Positions 57,901 to 63,629 are shown, numbered from the stretch's first letter. The stretch is DNA of 64,000 nucleotides from Tritrichomonas musculus (GCA_039105265.1 JAPFFF010000021.1:806001-870000), one strand, 5' to 3'. A program made the numbers and translations. The notes: generated from the letters alone by a model not told the origin.

Positions 57901-59915
57901 ACTTCATCAGACACGATGCTTCACAAGATGAGAAAGACAAATTAGACGAAGCATTGAGGCAAGCACAATTAGCAGAACAAGCCAAGAAAGGACATGAATC
58001 AGATCTTATTCTTCACGATGCATCAGAAGATGAGAAATTAAGAATCGCCGAAGCAGAAAGAAGAGCACTTGAATCAGAATCAAAGGACAGGCAAAATGAA
58101 TCTGATCTTATTCGCGGCGATGCATCATCTGATGTTCAACGCGTTCTTGACAAGACAATTCAAGATGCAATTGAAAGTGATGAAGCCAATCGTCGTCTTG
58201 AATCCGAGACAATCAACAATGACTTCTTCTCAGATTTGGCCAAATTCAAGCCAACAAAGATCAGGATCAAGATTCCAAAGAGAGATGAAAATGGCAACAT
58301 CATTGAAGGTGAATACGAATTCCAATATTGGGAAGAAGAAGAAGAGGAAGAAGAAAAGCCTGAAGATAAATACACTGTTGAGTATGAGTATGAATACGAA
58401 TATGAAGAAGACATCCCAGAAGTACCACCAAGGAAGCACAAGCATGAAATTCGTCATGTCAGAAGGAAAGTTCCAAAGAAAGGTCAAACTGAAGGAGGAG
58501 AAGAAGAATGGGAGTACATATCAGAAGACATTGAATATAGTCTTCCACAATATGAAGATGAAGAAGAAGAAAAGAAAGAAGAAGAAGAAATAGTTGAATC
58601 TTCAGCTTCTCTTTCAGACTTCGAAAAGAATTACGAAGCAGAACAAGAAGAAAGGAAGAAGAAGATTGATCAACTCAATCAAGAAATTCAAGAAGAACAC
58701 AATTTGTATGAAACAATGATTACTCAACAACAAGAAAAATTAGCCGCAGCACTCGCACAAGCAGAATCTTATTTAAGCTCCGTTGCAGAAAGTTCAGAAG
58801 TTCCTGATGAAAACATTGAAGATTACCTTTCTGAAAGCCAAATCGAAGGTGACACAAGAACTGAGAAGGACTTGAATGATGAGCTTTCAGATCTTAGAAG
58901 CAGTTGTTCTAATCAACTTAATGAACAACAAACTCTCCGTGATAAGCTTAAGGCAATGAAGGATCACACACAATCAATCCTTGATCGTTCAGAGATCAAA
59001 GAAGCAGACAAAGTTGATTTCGAACCAATTCCAGACTTCGAAATGCCACCACCAGTTTTAATTGACATGAATTTGATGACTGATGTCGCTAACTCATTCA
59101 TCGACAAGCAAATAACAACCTTAGATTCACAGAAATCACGTCGTGGAGACATTGACAAGATTCAGCGAACATTGGATCAATTGAATGGCGACATTGAACA
59201 GTTGAAGCCAAGAATTGCTGAACTCGAAACGCTTTCAATTGCCAAGAAGGATGCAATTGAGACAATGAAAGTTGATGTTTATAACTTGCGTGATGAAATT
59301 GCTCAAGTTGAGCAAGATTCATTGAAAGATGTTAAAATTGCTGAAGAATTGCAGCAAGAACTGTTACTCTACGAAAAGAAGCTTGAAAAGCATCAACAAA
59401 TTCTTGATACTGTTGATCTTCAATTCGAAGATTTACAACAAAAGTTGCAAGACTTGATCGCATACAGAGACGATTTAGATAGGCAGCTTCAAGATTTGTT
59501 AAGCAAAGAGAAACCGGAAGTTAGAGAAATAATGGAACAAGTTACTGATGCTAAGAATGATGCAAACGCTTCTACTTCACAAGCCAATAAGGAAACAGAA
59601 AGATTGAACAAGAAGCATGAAGAAATAATGAAAGAAAGGTATGAAGAAACAGATAAACTCCAAAGCTTGAAATTAGAGAATATTGCTTTACAAAGAGAAC
59701 TCAAGAAATGGACAGACCTATATAACTCACCTCAATCACTCGAAGAAATTGAAAATTACAGCAACAGCCAAGGCGAAAAGAGGAATGAATTGTTATCTAG
59801 AGTTAATCAGAAAGAAAAGAGTTACTTACAGAAAACAGATCAATTAAAGGACCTCGAAAGATATGGAAACCTTCTCGAGGAAATGTTGAACGAACATAAA
59901 GACAATTGGTCTTAA
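42924..59915 (+). CDS. Giant 5,663-aa repeat and coiled-coil protein
   Basis: One uninterrupted frame of 16,992 bases from ATG 42924 (MNNVNVKKSMSSQIGTGS). Order: N-terminal coiled coil about 30-230 (heptads in LNRQLLNLKEENKQMGKINQ); disordered linker to about 515; territory A (~515-1470, about 15 units); territory B (~1500-2490, LDPNGP units); territory C (~2490-3485, 115-aa units); territory D (~3488-4570, 39 charged units); territory E (~4570-5100, KGNESE units); a Glu/Tyr-rich block (~5105-5215); and a C-terminal coiled coil about 5230-5663 ending KDNWS. No catalytic domain, membrane segment or signal is seen. The dipolar, highly charged repeats between coiled coils suggest a long fibrous cytoskeletal protein (parabasalids have a costa, attractophores and pelta-axostyle), which is inference. 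The frame is intact despite 12 kb of repeats, so purifying selection acts on it. The sense strand is strongly purine-rich. Confidence 0.95.
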   Translation: MNNVNVKKSMSSQIGTGSTMDNTFLPEDTQLTADELNRQLLNLKEENKQMGKINQELNEKLRDATTYNQALGLDLYRLDQLISEVEDKYRTNLEKTRELHAKTKELKRKTNDYKSALGENSEAAEMAKKMQILQEFRDQATRGLGELESILSDDNFTELHGALHSLEEKIHFLFWNNHDLEHSVNAVSKKLPQNQLNQLVDKNCGTIEKIKNTKDDWEKIKLYQSRGLLSSSGQGENSNPPLALAGPASISPHPTSVSKSPSNAHTNKNISNPNEKDSRPSGSPPSPDPSDESSEALLSDPEESTYSSDGEEEVVKVDIAIQSEQAIDDQTEEEDLPAERSTSLLVKPQKSPSVKKQCNDLMHAEEEDTAPNNLVDYLTDTSKSQKLEAVQVPVSDRSQKTASKAINMSKPKIQSPAKEQAKPKAQSKPRPRHNVFEPPRTAYDSDLQTDDTITVFESKESTSDIESVKENEKEIPQETKRKTPPKRVETPNEEEQQETPRKEKAKKVDRYAHRRGGPADNRSESSFNLENAYGKFSDNDLEDSEVNPVIPKPESESPKSKKRSSTPRQETEQTQEQKPTKRSAGGKYKNQRDSGNRSVFSLDLDNNYGQFNTEDLVESEVAKEPSQKEESPKEKKRSRTPTKQSVQTKEPTTNKQQQERRLRQEKELSEFSLDLDNSYGQFNTGDLKSSEEAKEPSQKKEPPKEKKRSRTSTKESERKQEQESPKRSTGDKNKHQKNTENRSVSSIDLDNNYGQFNTEDLVESEVAKEPSQKEESPKEKKRSRTPTKQSVQTKEPTTNKQQQERRLRQEKELSEFSLDLDNSYGQFNTGDLKSSEEAKEPSQKEEQPKEKKRSRTPTKQSVQTKEQITNKQQQERRLRQEKELSDFSLDLNNSYGQFNTGDLKSSEEAKEPSQKEEPPKEKKRSRTPTKQSVQTKETTTKKPQQERKVHQEKELSDFSLDLNNSYGQFNTGDLKSSEETKEPSQKEEPPKEKKRSRTPTKQSEKTPKQTETNKHKNVRQEEKESSEFSLDLDNIYGKFKPEDLNESEETHEQPKVESPKEKKRSRTPRKESEKTPRQTETNKHKSIPQEGKDSSEFSLDLDNIYGKFKPEDLNESEETHEQPKVESPKETKRQRKPRQEQVQTKERETDKHKRRNQEEKESSEFSLDLDNIYGKFKPEDLNESEEKKEQVKIESPKEKKRSRTPRQESEKAQKQTETNKHKRNNQEEKESSEFSLDLDNVYGKFKPEDLKESEEEPHEEANEESPKQKKRQTRSQKTQSKEPETNKRRLHRQQDKESSEFSLDLDNVYGKFKQEDLKESGEPHEEDSEEADEESSKQKKRQTRSQKTKSKEPETNKHRLHRQQDKESSEFSLDLDNVYGKFKQEDLKESEEPHEEDSEENNEESSKQKKRQTRSQKTKSKEPETNKHRLHRQQDKESSEFSLDLDNVYGKFKQEDLKESEENKEQTEIESTKDKKRQSSSRPQTEKAKSTTHKAYAKGHEREPTGQSDSSLNLSDEYGQFKDRDLHESHENAPAEIEEEEDVPESKSSTRKDKTKSKGKQTKKGADSLFSAAHQSDMDLEDAYGVLDPNGPVETEAEPEIESEKSSKRTDTIKSSKSKRTQQDQKKPRAQSRKQQNASDSELDLDNFYGTLHPENESEAQGPPNDSESDNQSVKSNLSSASNQSTAKKVSFKLKPVPKTSESEIDLDDEFGKLDPNGPTETDAEQAIESEESSRKSEALKTKQSDKSQKKPSAQRRRNQNASDSELDLDNFYGTLNPDDHSESAAPKLEEEESDNSSSPPHTKNTKSEKIVLKRKPSDKLFESEFDLDDEIALLDPNGPVETDVESEVHPEKESRKTDSHKSKKSDKPQKRSVRDRNQNASESDILDIDNAYGTLDPNGPVDSEVGGESDALSKHTESNRKGATSKATSRTRRSAIVNSEKGESSEFDWDAELGKLDPNGPISTEAEGPSEEEGKNSESSQKGKTKTSTKATRSRKSKNESETEDSLLDIDNAYGKLDPNGPVESEIEEESEGQSDRRTVKSSTATTRTTRSIRNQKEQSTTESEFDFDMEVGKLDPNGPVLTDTEGESEAGSKRGEDSTSTVTTTKLTRSTRRHKSATDEESEFDFENSYGKLDPNGPIESEAEHSEAGSKRSKSETRSIISTTTRTTRSIRHPKDEQSTTESEIDLDDEIGKLDPNGPFQTDTEQSDSKSKSITSATPTEVLPSFRRRRRRHGDEEESESEFATDDELGKLDPNGPIDSEKAAIAEIFQGIESTPGKQKTKKKKDKEDKIFSTESEFDFDEEIGKLDPNANTELSSSSSRRSGRSQKDEDYLSRKAKIAERRRKRALLANGLSSEFDFDDEIAQLDPEGKNLMSSSTGSGTGKDSSNSKSMASMLRHSQINDRRKKRALQNLEEEDTSDLDAEIARLDPNGPVSLSSDSRKDSQQPLIKSHKRRRQRGFEEEESQLSSNDEVARLNPNGPVDSSSDYDQNEWDKDEESDILKDAIKEEEEVIRIRRKRRQETHEEEDYDYDDICGLLDPDASISLTSSATYDKDKIYSRRAKRRAEDRDNITESELGSDEERTILNPSATTFTTTSTSELEREKSDESTLLNDAIEEEAARRRRRKRNEEEEYESYDYDDIRAILDPNGQNLSSSSTDVSLFERTKDDELRFAARAKRYEQRLEQGLPVSPLGQLNPNQRFESSSSSHGTSSEARINSEESEQLRRALSEEEKVKQRRRKHNPEASSSIDYDDVRAILDPNAEISTSTSQMERDKSDEERFAARALRYEQRKEQGLPVSPLGTDDELGQIYPGQRFATSSSEMNTSSIARMNSEESENLREAINEEDKVKQRRRKRNPEASSSIDYDDVRAILDPNAEISTSTSQMERDKSDEERFAARALRYEQRKEQGLPVSPLGTDDELGQLYPGQRFATSSSEMGTSSIARMNSEESENLREAINEEDKVKQRRRKRNPEASSSLDYDDAYGRLDPNAEISTSTSQMERDKSDEERFAARALRYEQRKEQGLPVSPLGTDDELGQLYPGQRFATSSSEMGTSSIARMNSEESENLRQAMGEEDRVRQRRRKRNPEASSSLDYDDAYGRLDPNAEISTSTSQIERDKSDEERFAARALRYEQRKEQGLPVSPLGTDDELGQLYPGQRFATSSSEMGTSSIARMNSEESENLRQAMGEEDRVRQRRRKRNPEASSSLDYDDAYGRLDPNAELSTSTSQIEKDKSDEERFAARALRYEQRKEQGLPVSPLGTDDELGQLYPGQRFATSSSEMGTSSIARMNSEESENLRQAMGEEDRVRQRRRRHGKTGEGSDLDYDDEFGILDPNKEISTTTSQIERDKEAEERYAARAKRYEKRKEQGLSVSTLGSEDEMGLLDPNRRIPTSSSAMGTSSIARMNSEENENLRKAMGEEDRVRQRRRRQGKTGEGSDLDYDDEFGVLDPNKEISTTTSQVEKDKGDESDFLRKALADQKKAHKHKRIKNENGEYVSEMSYDDVTGTLQPGSTKRQKVHKRIKNENGEYEVVSEYEEEPKRHKVHKRIKNENGEYEVVSEYEEEPAPKRNKIHKRIKNENGEYEVVSEYEEEPKRHKVHKRIKNENGEYEVVSEYEEEPAAPKRNKIHKRIKNENGEYEVVSEYEEEPAPKRNKIHKRIKNENGEYEVVSEYEEEPKRHKVHKRIKNENGEYEVVSEYEEEPAAPKRNKIHKRIKNENGEYEVVSEYEEEPATKRNKIHKRIKNENGEYEVVSEYEEEPAAPKRHKVHKRIKNENGEYEVVSEYEEEPAAPKRNKIHKRIKNENGEYEVVSEYEEEPAAPKRHKVHKRIKNENGEYEVVSEYEEEPAAPKRNKIHKRIKNENGEYEVVSEYEEEPKRHKIHKRIKNENGEYEVVSEYEEEPAAPKRNKIHKRIKNENGEYEVVSEYEEEPAPKRNKIHKRIKNENGEYEIVSEYEEEPKRHKVHKRIKNENGEYEVVSEYEEEPAAPKRNKIHKRIKNENGEYEVVSEYEEEPKRNKIHKRIKNENGEYEVVSEYEEEPAPKRNKIHKRIKNENGEYEVVSEYEEEPKRHKVHKRIKNENGEYEVVSEYEEEPAPKRNKIHKRIKNENGEYEVVSEYEEEPKRHKVHKRIKNENGEYEVVSEYEEEPAAPKRNKIHKRIKNENGEYEVVSEYEEEPATKRNKIHKRIKNENGEYEVVSEYEEEPAAPKRHKVHKRIKNENGEYEVVSEYEEEPAAPKRNKIHKRIKNENGEYEVVSEYEEEPAAPKRHKVHKRIKNENGEYEVVSEYEEEPAAPKRNKIHKRIKNENGEYEVVSEYEEEPKRHKIHKRIKNENGEYEVVSEYEEEPAAPKRNKIHKRIKNENGEYEVVSEYEEEPAPKRNKIHKRIKNENGEYEIVSEYEEEPKRHKVHKRIKNENGEYEVVSEYEEEPAAPKRNKIHKRIKNENGEYEVVSEYEEEPKRNKIHKRIKNENGEYEVVSEYEEEPAPKRNKIHKRIKNENGEYEVVSEYEEEPKRHKVHKRIKNENGEYEVVSEYEEEPAPKRNKIHKRIKNDNGEYEVVSEYESEAKPPFDLNEEETEEYNTEVEESEVSKNLDSEARRNLESDLLQNEASEEERMHHQDFKRGEESEVLRNDAEYEESKTIEKAHRQEESDYILHEASEEERNRIGLAQEAMSSERRAESDAIKNEISEEARKGNESDKIRNEASEEARKGNESEKLRNEASEETKKGNESERIRNDVSEEAKKGNESEYIRNDVSEEAKKGNESEKIRNDVSEEAKKGNESEKIRNDVSEEAKKGNESEKMRNDVSEEAKKGNESEYIRNDVSEEAKKDNESENIKLEASDEAMKGNESGKIRDDASEDNENKMKNTIREAMEEKEEKKGNESDLIKQDASDDERRKTEEARRQALLAEKEQKAGESDLILRDASEDERRKASETRRQAIISDEEKRGNESDLIKMDASQDEKDKLDQTRLSALASEEEKKGNESDFIRHDASQDEKDKLDEALRQAQLAEQAKKGHESDLILHDASEDEKLRIAEAERRALESESKDRQNESDLIRGDASSDVQRVLDKTIQDAIESDEANRRLESETINNDFFSDLAKFKPTKIRIKIPKRDENGNIIEGEYEFQYWEEEEEEEEKPEDKYTVEYEYEYEYEEDIPEVPPRKHKHEIRHVRRKVPKKGQTEGGEEEWEYISEDIEYSLPQYEDEEEEKKEEEEIVESSASLSDFEKNYEAEQEERKKKIDQLNQEIQEEHNLYETMITQQQEKLAAALAQAESYLSSVAESSEVPDENIEDYLSESQIEGDTRTEKDLNDELSDLRSSCSNQLNEQQTLRDKLKAMKDHTQSILDRSEIKEADKVDFEPIPDFEMPPPVLIDMNLMTDVANSFIDKQITTLDSQKSRRGDIDKIQRTLDQLNGDIEQLKPRIAELETLSIAKKDAIETMKVDVYNLRDEIAQVEQDSLKDVKIAEELQQELLLYEKKLEKHQQILDTVDLQFEDLQQKLQDLIAYRDDLDRQLQDLLSKEKPEVREIMEQVTDAKNDANASTSQANKETERLNKKHEEIMKERYEETDKLQSLKLENIALQRELKKWTDLYNSPQSLEEIENYSNSQGEKRNELLSRVNQKEKSYLQKTDQLKDLERYGNLLEEMLNEHKDNWS
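44480..47520 (+). repeat. Territory A: ~70-aa units with S-L-D-L-D-N-x-Y-G core
   Basis: About 15 copies of a module with core SEFSLDLDN(S/I/V)YGKFK, then EDL-ESEE, a PKEKKRSRTP-type basic stretch and a Gln/Lys/Glu linker, spaced 200-215 bases. A two-unit block (about 44,710-45,005) is repeated almost exactly at 45,150-45,435, showing local duplication. Later units (46,800-47,300) are also nearly identical to each other (KKRQTRSQKTKSKEPETNKH). The basic KKRSRTP and acidic SEE patches alternate. Confidence 0.9.
47620..50390 (+). repeat. Territory B: diverged LDPNGP units
   Basis: About 17 diverged copies of ESEFDFDDEIGKLDPNGPVE, spaced 100-280 bases. Each is separated by Ser/Thr/Lys/Arg-rich linkers (TTRTTRSIR, SRKSEALKTKQ). 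Two units lack the DPNGP end (DLDNFYGTLHPENE, DLDNFYGTLNPDDH) and link it to territory A. Divergence is greater than in A or C, so this is probably the oldest array. Confidence 0.85.
50400..53385 (+). repeat. Territory C: 345-bp (115-aa) tandem repeat
   Basis: Five nearly identical 345-bp units between about 51,165 and 52,890, with diverged relatives on both sides (from 50,930 and 52,910). Unit order: RRRKRNPEASSSLDYDDAYG, RLDPNAEISTSTSQ, ERDKSDEERFAARALRYEQR, KEQGLPVSPLGTDDELGQLY, PGQRFATSSSEMGTSSIARM, NSEESENLRQAMGEED. YDD(A/V)(Y/R)(G/A)xLDPN is the same core as in A and B. The basic RQRRRKR patches could be nuclear-localisation-like but fit a general charge pattern. Confidence 0.92.
53386..56632 (+). 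repeat. Territory D: 39 copies of a 26-29-aa charged repeat
   Basis: The core is HKRIKNENGEYEVVSEYEEE, followed by a variable hinge: PKRHK, PKRNK, PAPKRNK, PAAPKRNK, PAAPKRHK or PATKRNK. Counting gives 39 units including a divergent first (GEYVSEMSYDDVTGTLQPG) and last (NDNGEYEVVSEYESEAKPPF). Each unit has a basic half and an acidic half, so neighbouring units could stack head to tail. Only the hinge length varies. Confidence 0.95.
53816..56485 (+). repeat. Tandem duplication of a 1,335-bp, 16-unit block
   Basis: The order of hinge types in units 7-22 is exactly repeated in units 23-38, including the single ATKRNK hinge and the single EIVSEY variant. DNA at matched positions 1,335 bases apart (for example 53,862 versus 55,197, and 54,369-54,752 versus 55,704-56,087) looks identical or nearly so. 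The left junction is near 53,815/55,150. This is a recent in-frame duplication, or less likely an assembly artefact. Confidence 0.9.
56650..58220 (+). repeat. Territory E: KGNESE-(K/Y)IRND-SEEA repeat
   Basis: About ten 16-aa units (KGNESEKIRNDVSEEA) in a row at 57,015-57,500. Longer relatives on both sides keep ESDLI-(K/R)xDAS(E/D)DE but add a 25-30-aa helical spacer (RRKTEEARRQALLAEKEQ). The 48-base units are similar at DNA level. The acidic/basic helical repeat leads into the Glu/Tyr-rich block. Confidence 0.9.
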
Positions 59916-60131
59916 AGAAAAAAAAATGTATAGAGAAATTTTAATACAAAATATTATATTTTATTATTATTTATTTTTATTAAAGGTTTATTAAAATATT
60001 AAATAAAATACAAAAATATAAATCTGTTTTTTTATTTATACATCTATTTCGAAGGTGAATACAAACGCATTATTAATCCCTCAACATAAAACTACTACGA
60101 AAATCAAGAAAGAAAGAATTCGTTAAATTGA
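59916..60131. other. 3' spacer of the giant gene
   Basis: Short AT-rich spacer. AATAAA-like words (AATAAAAT near 60002) may serve polyadenylation, but are expected by chance in such DNA. Confidence 0.3.
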
Positions 60132-60687
60132 ATGAATTCATTCAATTTGTTAAAGAAAAGAAAAAGTTCCTCGAAAAATTGCCATCTCATGAAATTGATG
60201 TCCGTTTCTTTAAGGATATGAAAGGACTCCTTTACTCTCATCTTAGTAACTTTTGTAGAAGCATGAATGAAATGATGGACAACTTTGAATTAGAGCTAAA
60301 AACAAGTCCTTCTGATTTTTTTTTTTTTTTGTCATGAAAAACTTAAAAAGTTACAGGGCTAAAGTTGAGCCTTCAACAATTTTTAATTCTAATAATATAG
60401 AGCGTTCTGATGAGTTCCAGATTTCTGCTACTGTGAATGAAAATACACCTTTCATAAAAGTGCCAACACTTTATAATAGCTTTGCTAAAAAGTATCAGAA
60501 AATCTATACAATATTCATGTGTTCAATGCTCCTTTCACAACATTCTCATCAGTTCGATAATCGCTGCAATTTGAGTAGAACTGACGGTTACACAAATAGT
60601 TTCATTGCTTGCTTGTCAATCAAAGCAAACGTGAAAATTAATAAGTACTTATTGCATCGTCTGTCAGATTCCTTGAAAATAAAATAA
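60132..60687 (+). pseudogene. Decayed coding fragment with frame change at a T run
   Basis: Two overlapping open segments in different frames: EFIQFVKEKKKFLEKLPSHE to NFELELKTSPSD (about 60,131-60,315) and FQISATVNENTPFIKVPTLY to HRLSDSLKIK (60,334-60,687). They meet at the T14 tract 60,317-60,330. The first has no ATG at its start (TTG at 60,128). Composition is coding-like (more G and C than spacer), so this looks like the remains of a host gene of about 190 codons. No family recognised. Confidence 0.4.
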
Positions 60688-60773
60688 ATAAAATGTTATT
60701 TTGCATTTTGTAAAATAAAGTGAAATGAAAAAAAAGTGATTTAAAAGATTAAGATAGAAATAAAAGTAAAAAT

Positions 60774-62207
60774 TTATTTTTCTTGAAGAAAGCCATAAAA
60801 TTCAATGTAATAAAACCATAAATATCCGCTGCTATTCCATGTTTTGTCTGTCTGGTTGAGTCTGATGTAGCGGGAGAAGTCGTTTGGTTCAACTTCAAAT
60901 GTTCCAGTGATCCGTGGTCCATTCAGTGTCTGGCAGTCTTTGTGTTCATCAATTTTTTTCCATGTTTTTCCATCGTTCGAAACTTCAATCGTCCAACTTT
61001 TCAAGTGTTCTCCATTTACACCACTGTTGTATGATTTGATTGAGTAGTTTGTCAGTTTGACTCTCCGATTTTTGAAGTCAAAACAAATCCACGCACCAGT
61101 GCAACCGTTCGCTTCATAATATTCTTTTTCATTGAAATCAAGTAAATTTTTTGGATGATATGATCCATATATCGAGTTTGATGTAACCTCGATTGTTCCG
61201 TTGTCGTGGATGTTTCCTCCAGTCTCTTCTGTCAGGTGCCGAATGATGCCTTCAAAGTCTCGGTTTTCAATGATTTTGAAAATTTTACTCTTGCTTTTAT
61301 ATCTCTCTTTAGATGGCTCTTTTCTTTCGGCATTCAGTGCTCGGCCGATGATTGATTCCCAGATTTTCAGTGTAATATCTTCGAATTCAAATATTTCTTT
61401 GAATTCTCTCAATTTTTGAGCACTCAAAAAGTCGAATAAAACGAACTCATATAAATTTCTAACCGAAAATTCATTTTCGTATAAGTTGTCTTCTTCTTTT
61501 CCTCGCCGTTCTAAATAAATTTCGTTGACTATGTCAATTAGTTCGTCTTCTGATTCAATTTTGAGATTATGTTGTTTCAAAATTTCAAATATGTATCGTG
61601 TATTTAGTTTCTTGATGGCTTTTCGATCAAGCTCGTAGAAATGGCTGGATATGAATTGTATTTCTTCTTCAATCGATTTGATAATATCTCGATTTTTGAA
61701 ATTGTGCATCAGGCAGTTGTTTTGAAGAGATTCTTTGTTGAAGCCAGATTTGATGTTTGATATTTTATTGTAAAAGTTTTCTTTCTCTTCAATTCGTTCA
61801 AGAAAATTATCTATACTAATTTTTGAATCTATGGTTGGATTGATCCTTTGGTACATAGATTCATTACCAAGCGCATAAAAAATACTACTGTAATATTCTT
61901 TGTCCTTCTCTTCAATGTTCTTGCTTTCAAATGAAACAAATGAAAGAATTTCGTTGAAATCATGATTCTCTTCGTTCCCTTCTTGATAATTGTTAGTTTC
62001 AATATAAAATTCGTTAATTGTTTCATCTGAAAAGTGACTTCTTAGAATTATTGGTGATAAAACGTCAGCTACAAATCGACTGGTTTCATATTTTTTACTG
62101 TTTATAATAAATGTGAAATCTTTATCATACTTATCAAATGGAATTTTTTTAATTATCTCCAAATCTAATCCAATTTGTATATTTCCTTTTTCTTGTTTTT
62201 GATTCAT
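60774..62207 (-). CDS. BTB/BACK plus F5/8-type-C (discoidin) domain protein
   Basis: 477 aa from ATG 62207. The N-terminal ~110 residues look like a BTB/POZ domain (YDKDFTFIINSKKYETSRFV, then ADVLSPIILRSHF, the usual 'D-x-x-F-hydrophobic... A-x-xSP-x-hydrophobic' pattern). The middle is a helical BACK-like region about 185-300 (LNTRYIFEILKQHNLKIESE, FSVRNLYEFVLFDFLSAQKL). The C-terminal ~150 residues are an F5/8-type-C beta sandwich: NLLDF, GAWICFDFKNRRVKLTNYSI, LKSWTIEVSNDGKTWKKID, RYIRLNQTDKTW and YYIEFYGFL. This three-part combination is a greatly expanded family in trichomonads, with no proven role; BTB proteins often act as cullin adaptors. The frame is intact. Fragments around it suggest a family neighbourhood that turns over. 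Confidence 0.9.
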   Translation of the reverse strand: MNQKQEKGNIQIGLDLEIIKKIPFDKYDKDFTFIINSKKYETSRFVADVLSPIILRSHFSDETINEFYIETNNYQEGNEENHDFNEILSFVSFESKNIEEKDKEYYSSIFYALGNESMYQRINPTIDSKISIDNFLERIEEKENFYNKISNIKSGFNKESLQNNCLMHNFKNRDIIKSIEEEIQFISSHFYELDRKAIKKLNTRYIFEILKQHNLKIESEDELIDIVNEIYLERRGKEEDNLYENEFSVRNLYEFVLFDFLSAQKLREFKEIFEFEDITLKIWESIIGRALNAERKEPSKERYKSKSKIFKIIENRDFEGIIRHLTEETGGNIHDNGTIEVTSNSIYGSYHPKNLLDFNEKEYYEANGCTGAWICFDFKNRRVKLTNYSIKSYNSGVNGEHLKSWTIEVSNDGKTWKKIDEHKDCQTLNGPRITGTFEVEPNDFSRYIRLNQTDKTWNSSGYLWFYYIEFYGFLQEK

Positions 62208-62480
62208 CGCTTTTCTTTATCAGAAGATAGACATGTTATATGAAAAATCATATTTTAGATAGTTGAGTATTCAAAATATAAAACTCTCAAGAAATGCTTT
62301 AAACTAATAATTATTTTGAGTTTGAAATGACCATAATATCGCATTTTTCAACTCAATATTATCAGTTCTCACCAAAAAGAGAGCTTTAGTAAGAAGGTTT
62401 AAAGTTGAAAAAAGATTATTAGACTAATTACTAAATTAGTGAACACATCTGAAAAAGAAGGAAGAAAACATTAAACATTT
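62208..62480. other. Promoter-side spacer of the BTB gene
   Basis: AT-rich, no gene seen. Confidence 0.35.
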
Positions 62481-63260
62481 AAAATATTACTAACTAGATT
62501 TATACCTGGCATTCATGATTTGGATTAGATTATCTATTAGAAAGTTTTAGCATTGTCATTTTATTCAACTTTTTCAGCAATTCTTAAAGAAAAAGAAAAA
62601 GAATTGTTTAATGCAAAAGTTCCTAATGAATAGTCTGGCTTTGATTATCCTAAGCAATTCATATAGAATTATGACAATGAATTTGTTCCAATTACGAACA
62701 TCAATAAATTGAATGATAAGAATCACTACAGCAGTGATTCTTATCATAAAAGAATTTATGTTTATTCAGCAAACTTACTATCTTCGTTATTCACGTAATC
62801 AATATCTTTCTGCAAGGATCAAAAATGACTGGAAAGACTTCTTTACCTTCAATTCGATGATAATCCATCTTTCCAGCCAATTTTCATCAATCTTTCAGAG
62901 TCAGCTTCAAATGGCTCAATTCTGGAATTTTTGGGAACTCATACATTAGCGACCGTTAAGAAGTATTTTATGATGAATCGTAGCCAATTATATGTTCTCA
63001 TTTCCGAGGATGTCTCTTCACCAAATTTGTTAATTGAGAAGAAAAAACTGCCACAGACGATAGAAACCGATCTGAAAATTTTAATTACGTGGAAGTCTCA
63101 TCATTTTGAATTTTGGCCACTTCTTGTCATTCTATTCAAAAGTTTCCAAAACGGTTTGTCTCTCATTTTATGCCGATCAATCTCCATCAATTTTCACCTG
63201 AGACAATTCTGCCTTTTTGTGCGTCTCTGGCTCGCTGATAGAGAAAGTTTTTGACTGTGT
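62481..63260 (+). pseudogene. Decayed coding region, family not recognised
   Basis: Coding-like sequence continues through several frames: FDYPKQFI, NINKLNDKNHYSSDSYHKRI, YVYSANLLSSLF, QFDDNPSFQPIFINLSESAS, then FLGTHTLATVKKYFMMNRSQ, LYVLISEDVSS and a tail. Each piece is only 10-40 residues before a stop or frame change, so the gene is dead with at least four lesions. It lies between the BTB gene and another fragment on the opposite strand. I see no diagnostic motif. Confidence 0.4.
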
Positions 63261-63629
63261 GAAAAATGAAATAAAAAGCGATAACAAAGTGAAGTTCGAC
63301 TTCCTTCTTTTATTCGATACTTTGCCAACCAAATATTTCGTTGATTGTTTAATTTTGACGATCACTTTCAACGAAATATTATCACCAAAATTACATTTTA
63401 ACTTGTTCATAACACGAAGTAAAATATCGGTTTGCTCAATCCATTTTTCATTCTTATCTTGCATCGATTTTCGATATTTGTTCCTGTATGAATACATGAG
63501 ATCAAGTGACATCAATAAATCTTTATCTGATTTAATGCATGATTTAATGTTTGGTAAAATCGAATCAATTGTTTCACCTTTAATTAATTTATAAAACACA
63601 TATAAACACTTTGCATCAAATAATTTCAC
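63240..63629 (-). pseudogene. Helical N-terminal fragment of a trichomonad hypothetical protein
   Basis: A minus-strand frame from 63629 gives KLFDAKCLYVFYKLIKGETI, DSILPNIKSCIKSDKDLLMS, LDLMYSYRNKYRKSMQDKNE, then WIEQTDILLRVMNKLKCNFG and a basic stretch, ending at 63,177. The first codon is GTG; the first Met is 38 residues in, so no proper start is visible. Helical and charged, possibly the N-terminal part of a larger protein truncated on both sides. The last ~20 residues overlap the plus-strand decayed region. Confidence 0.35.
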
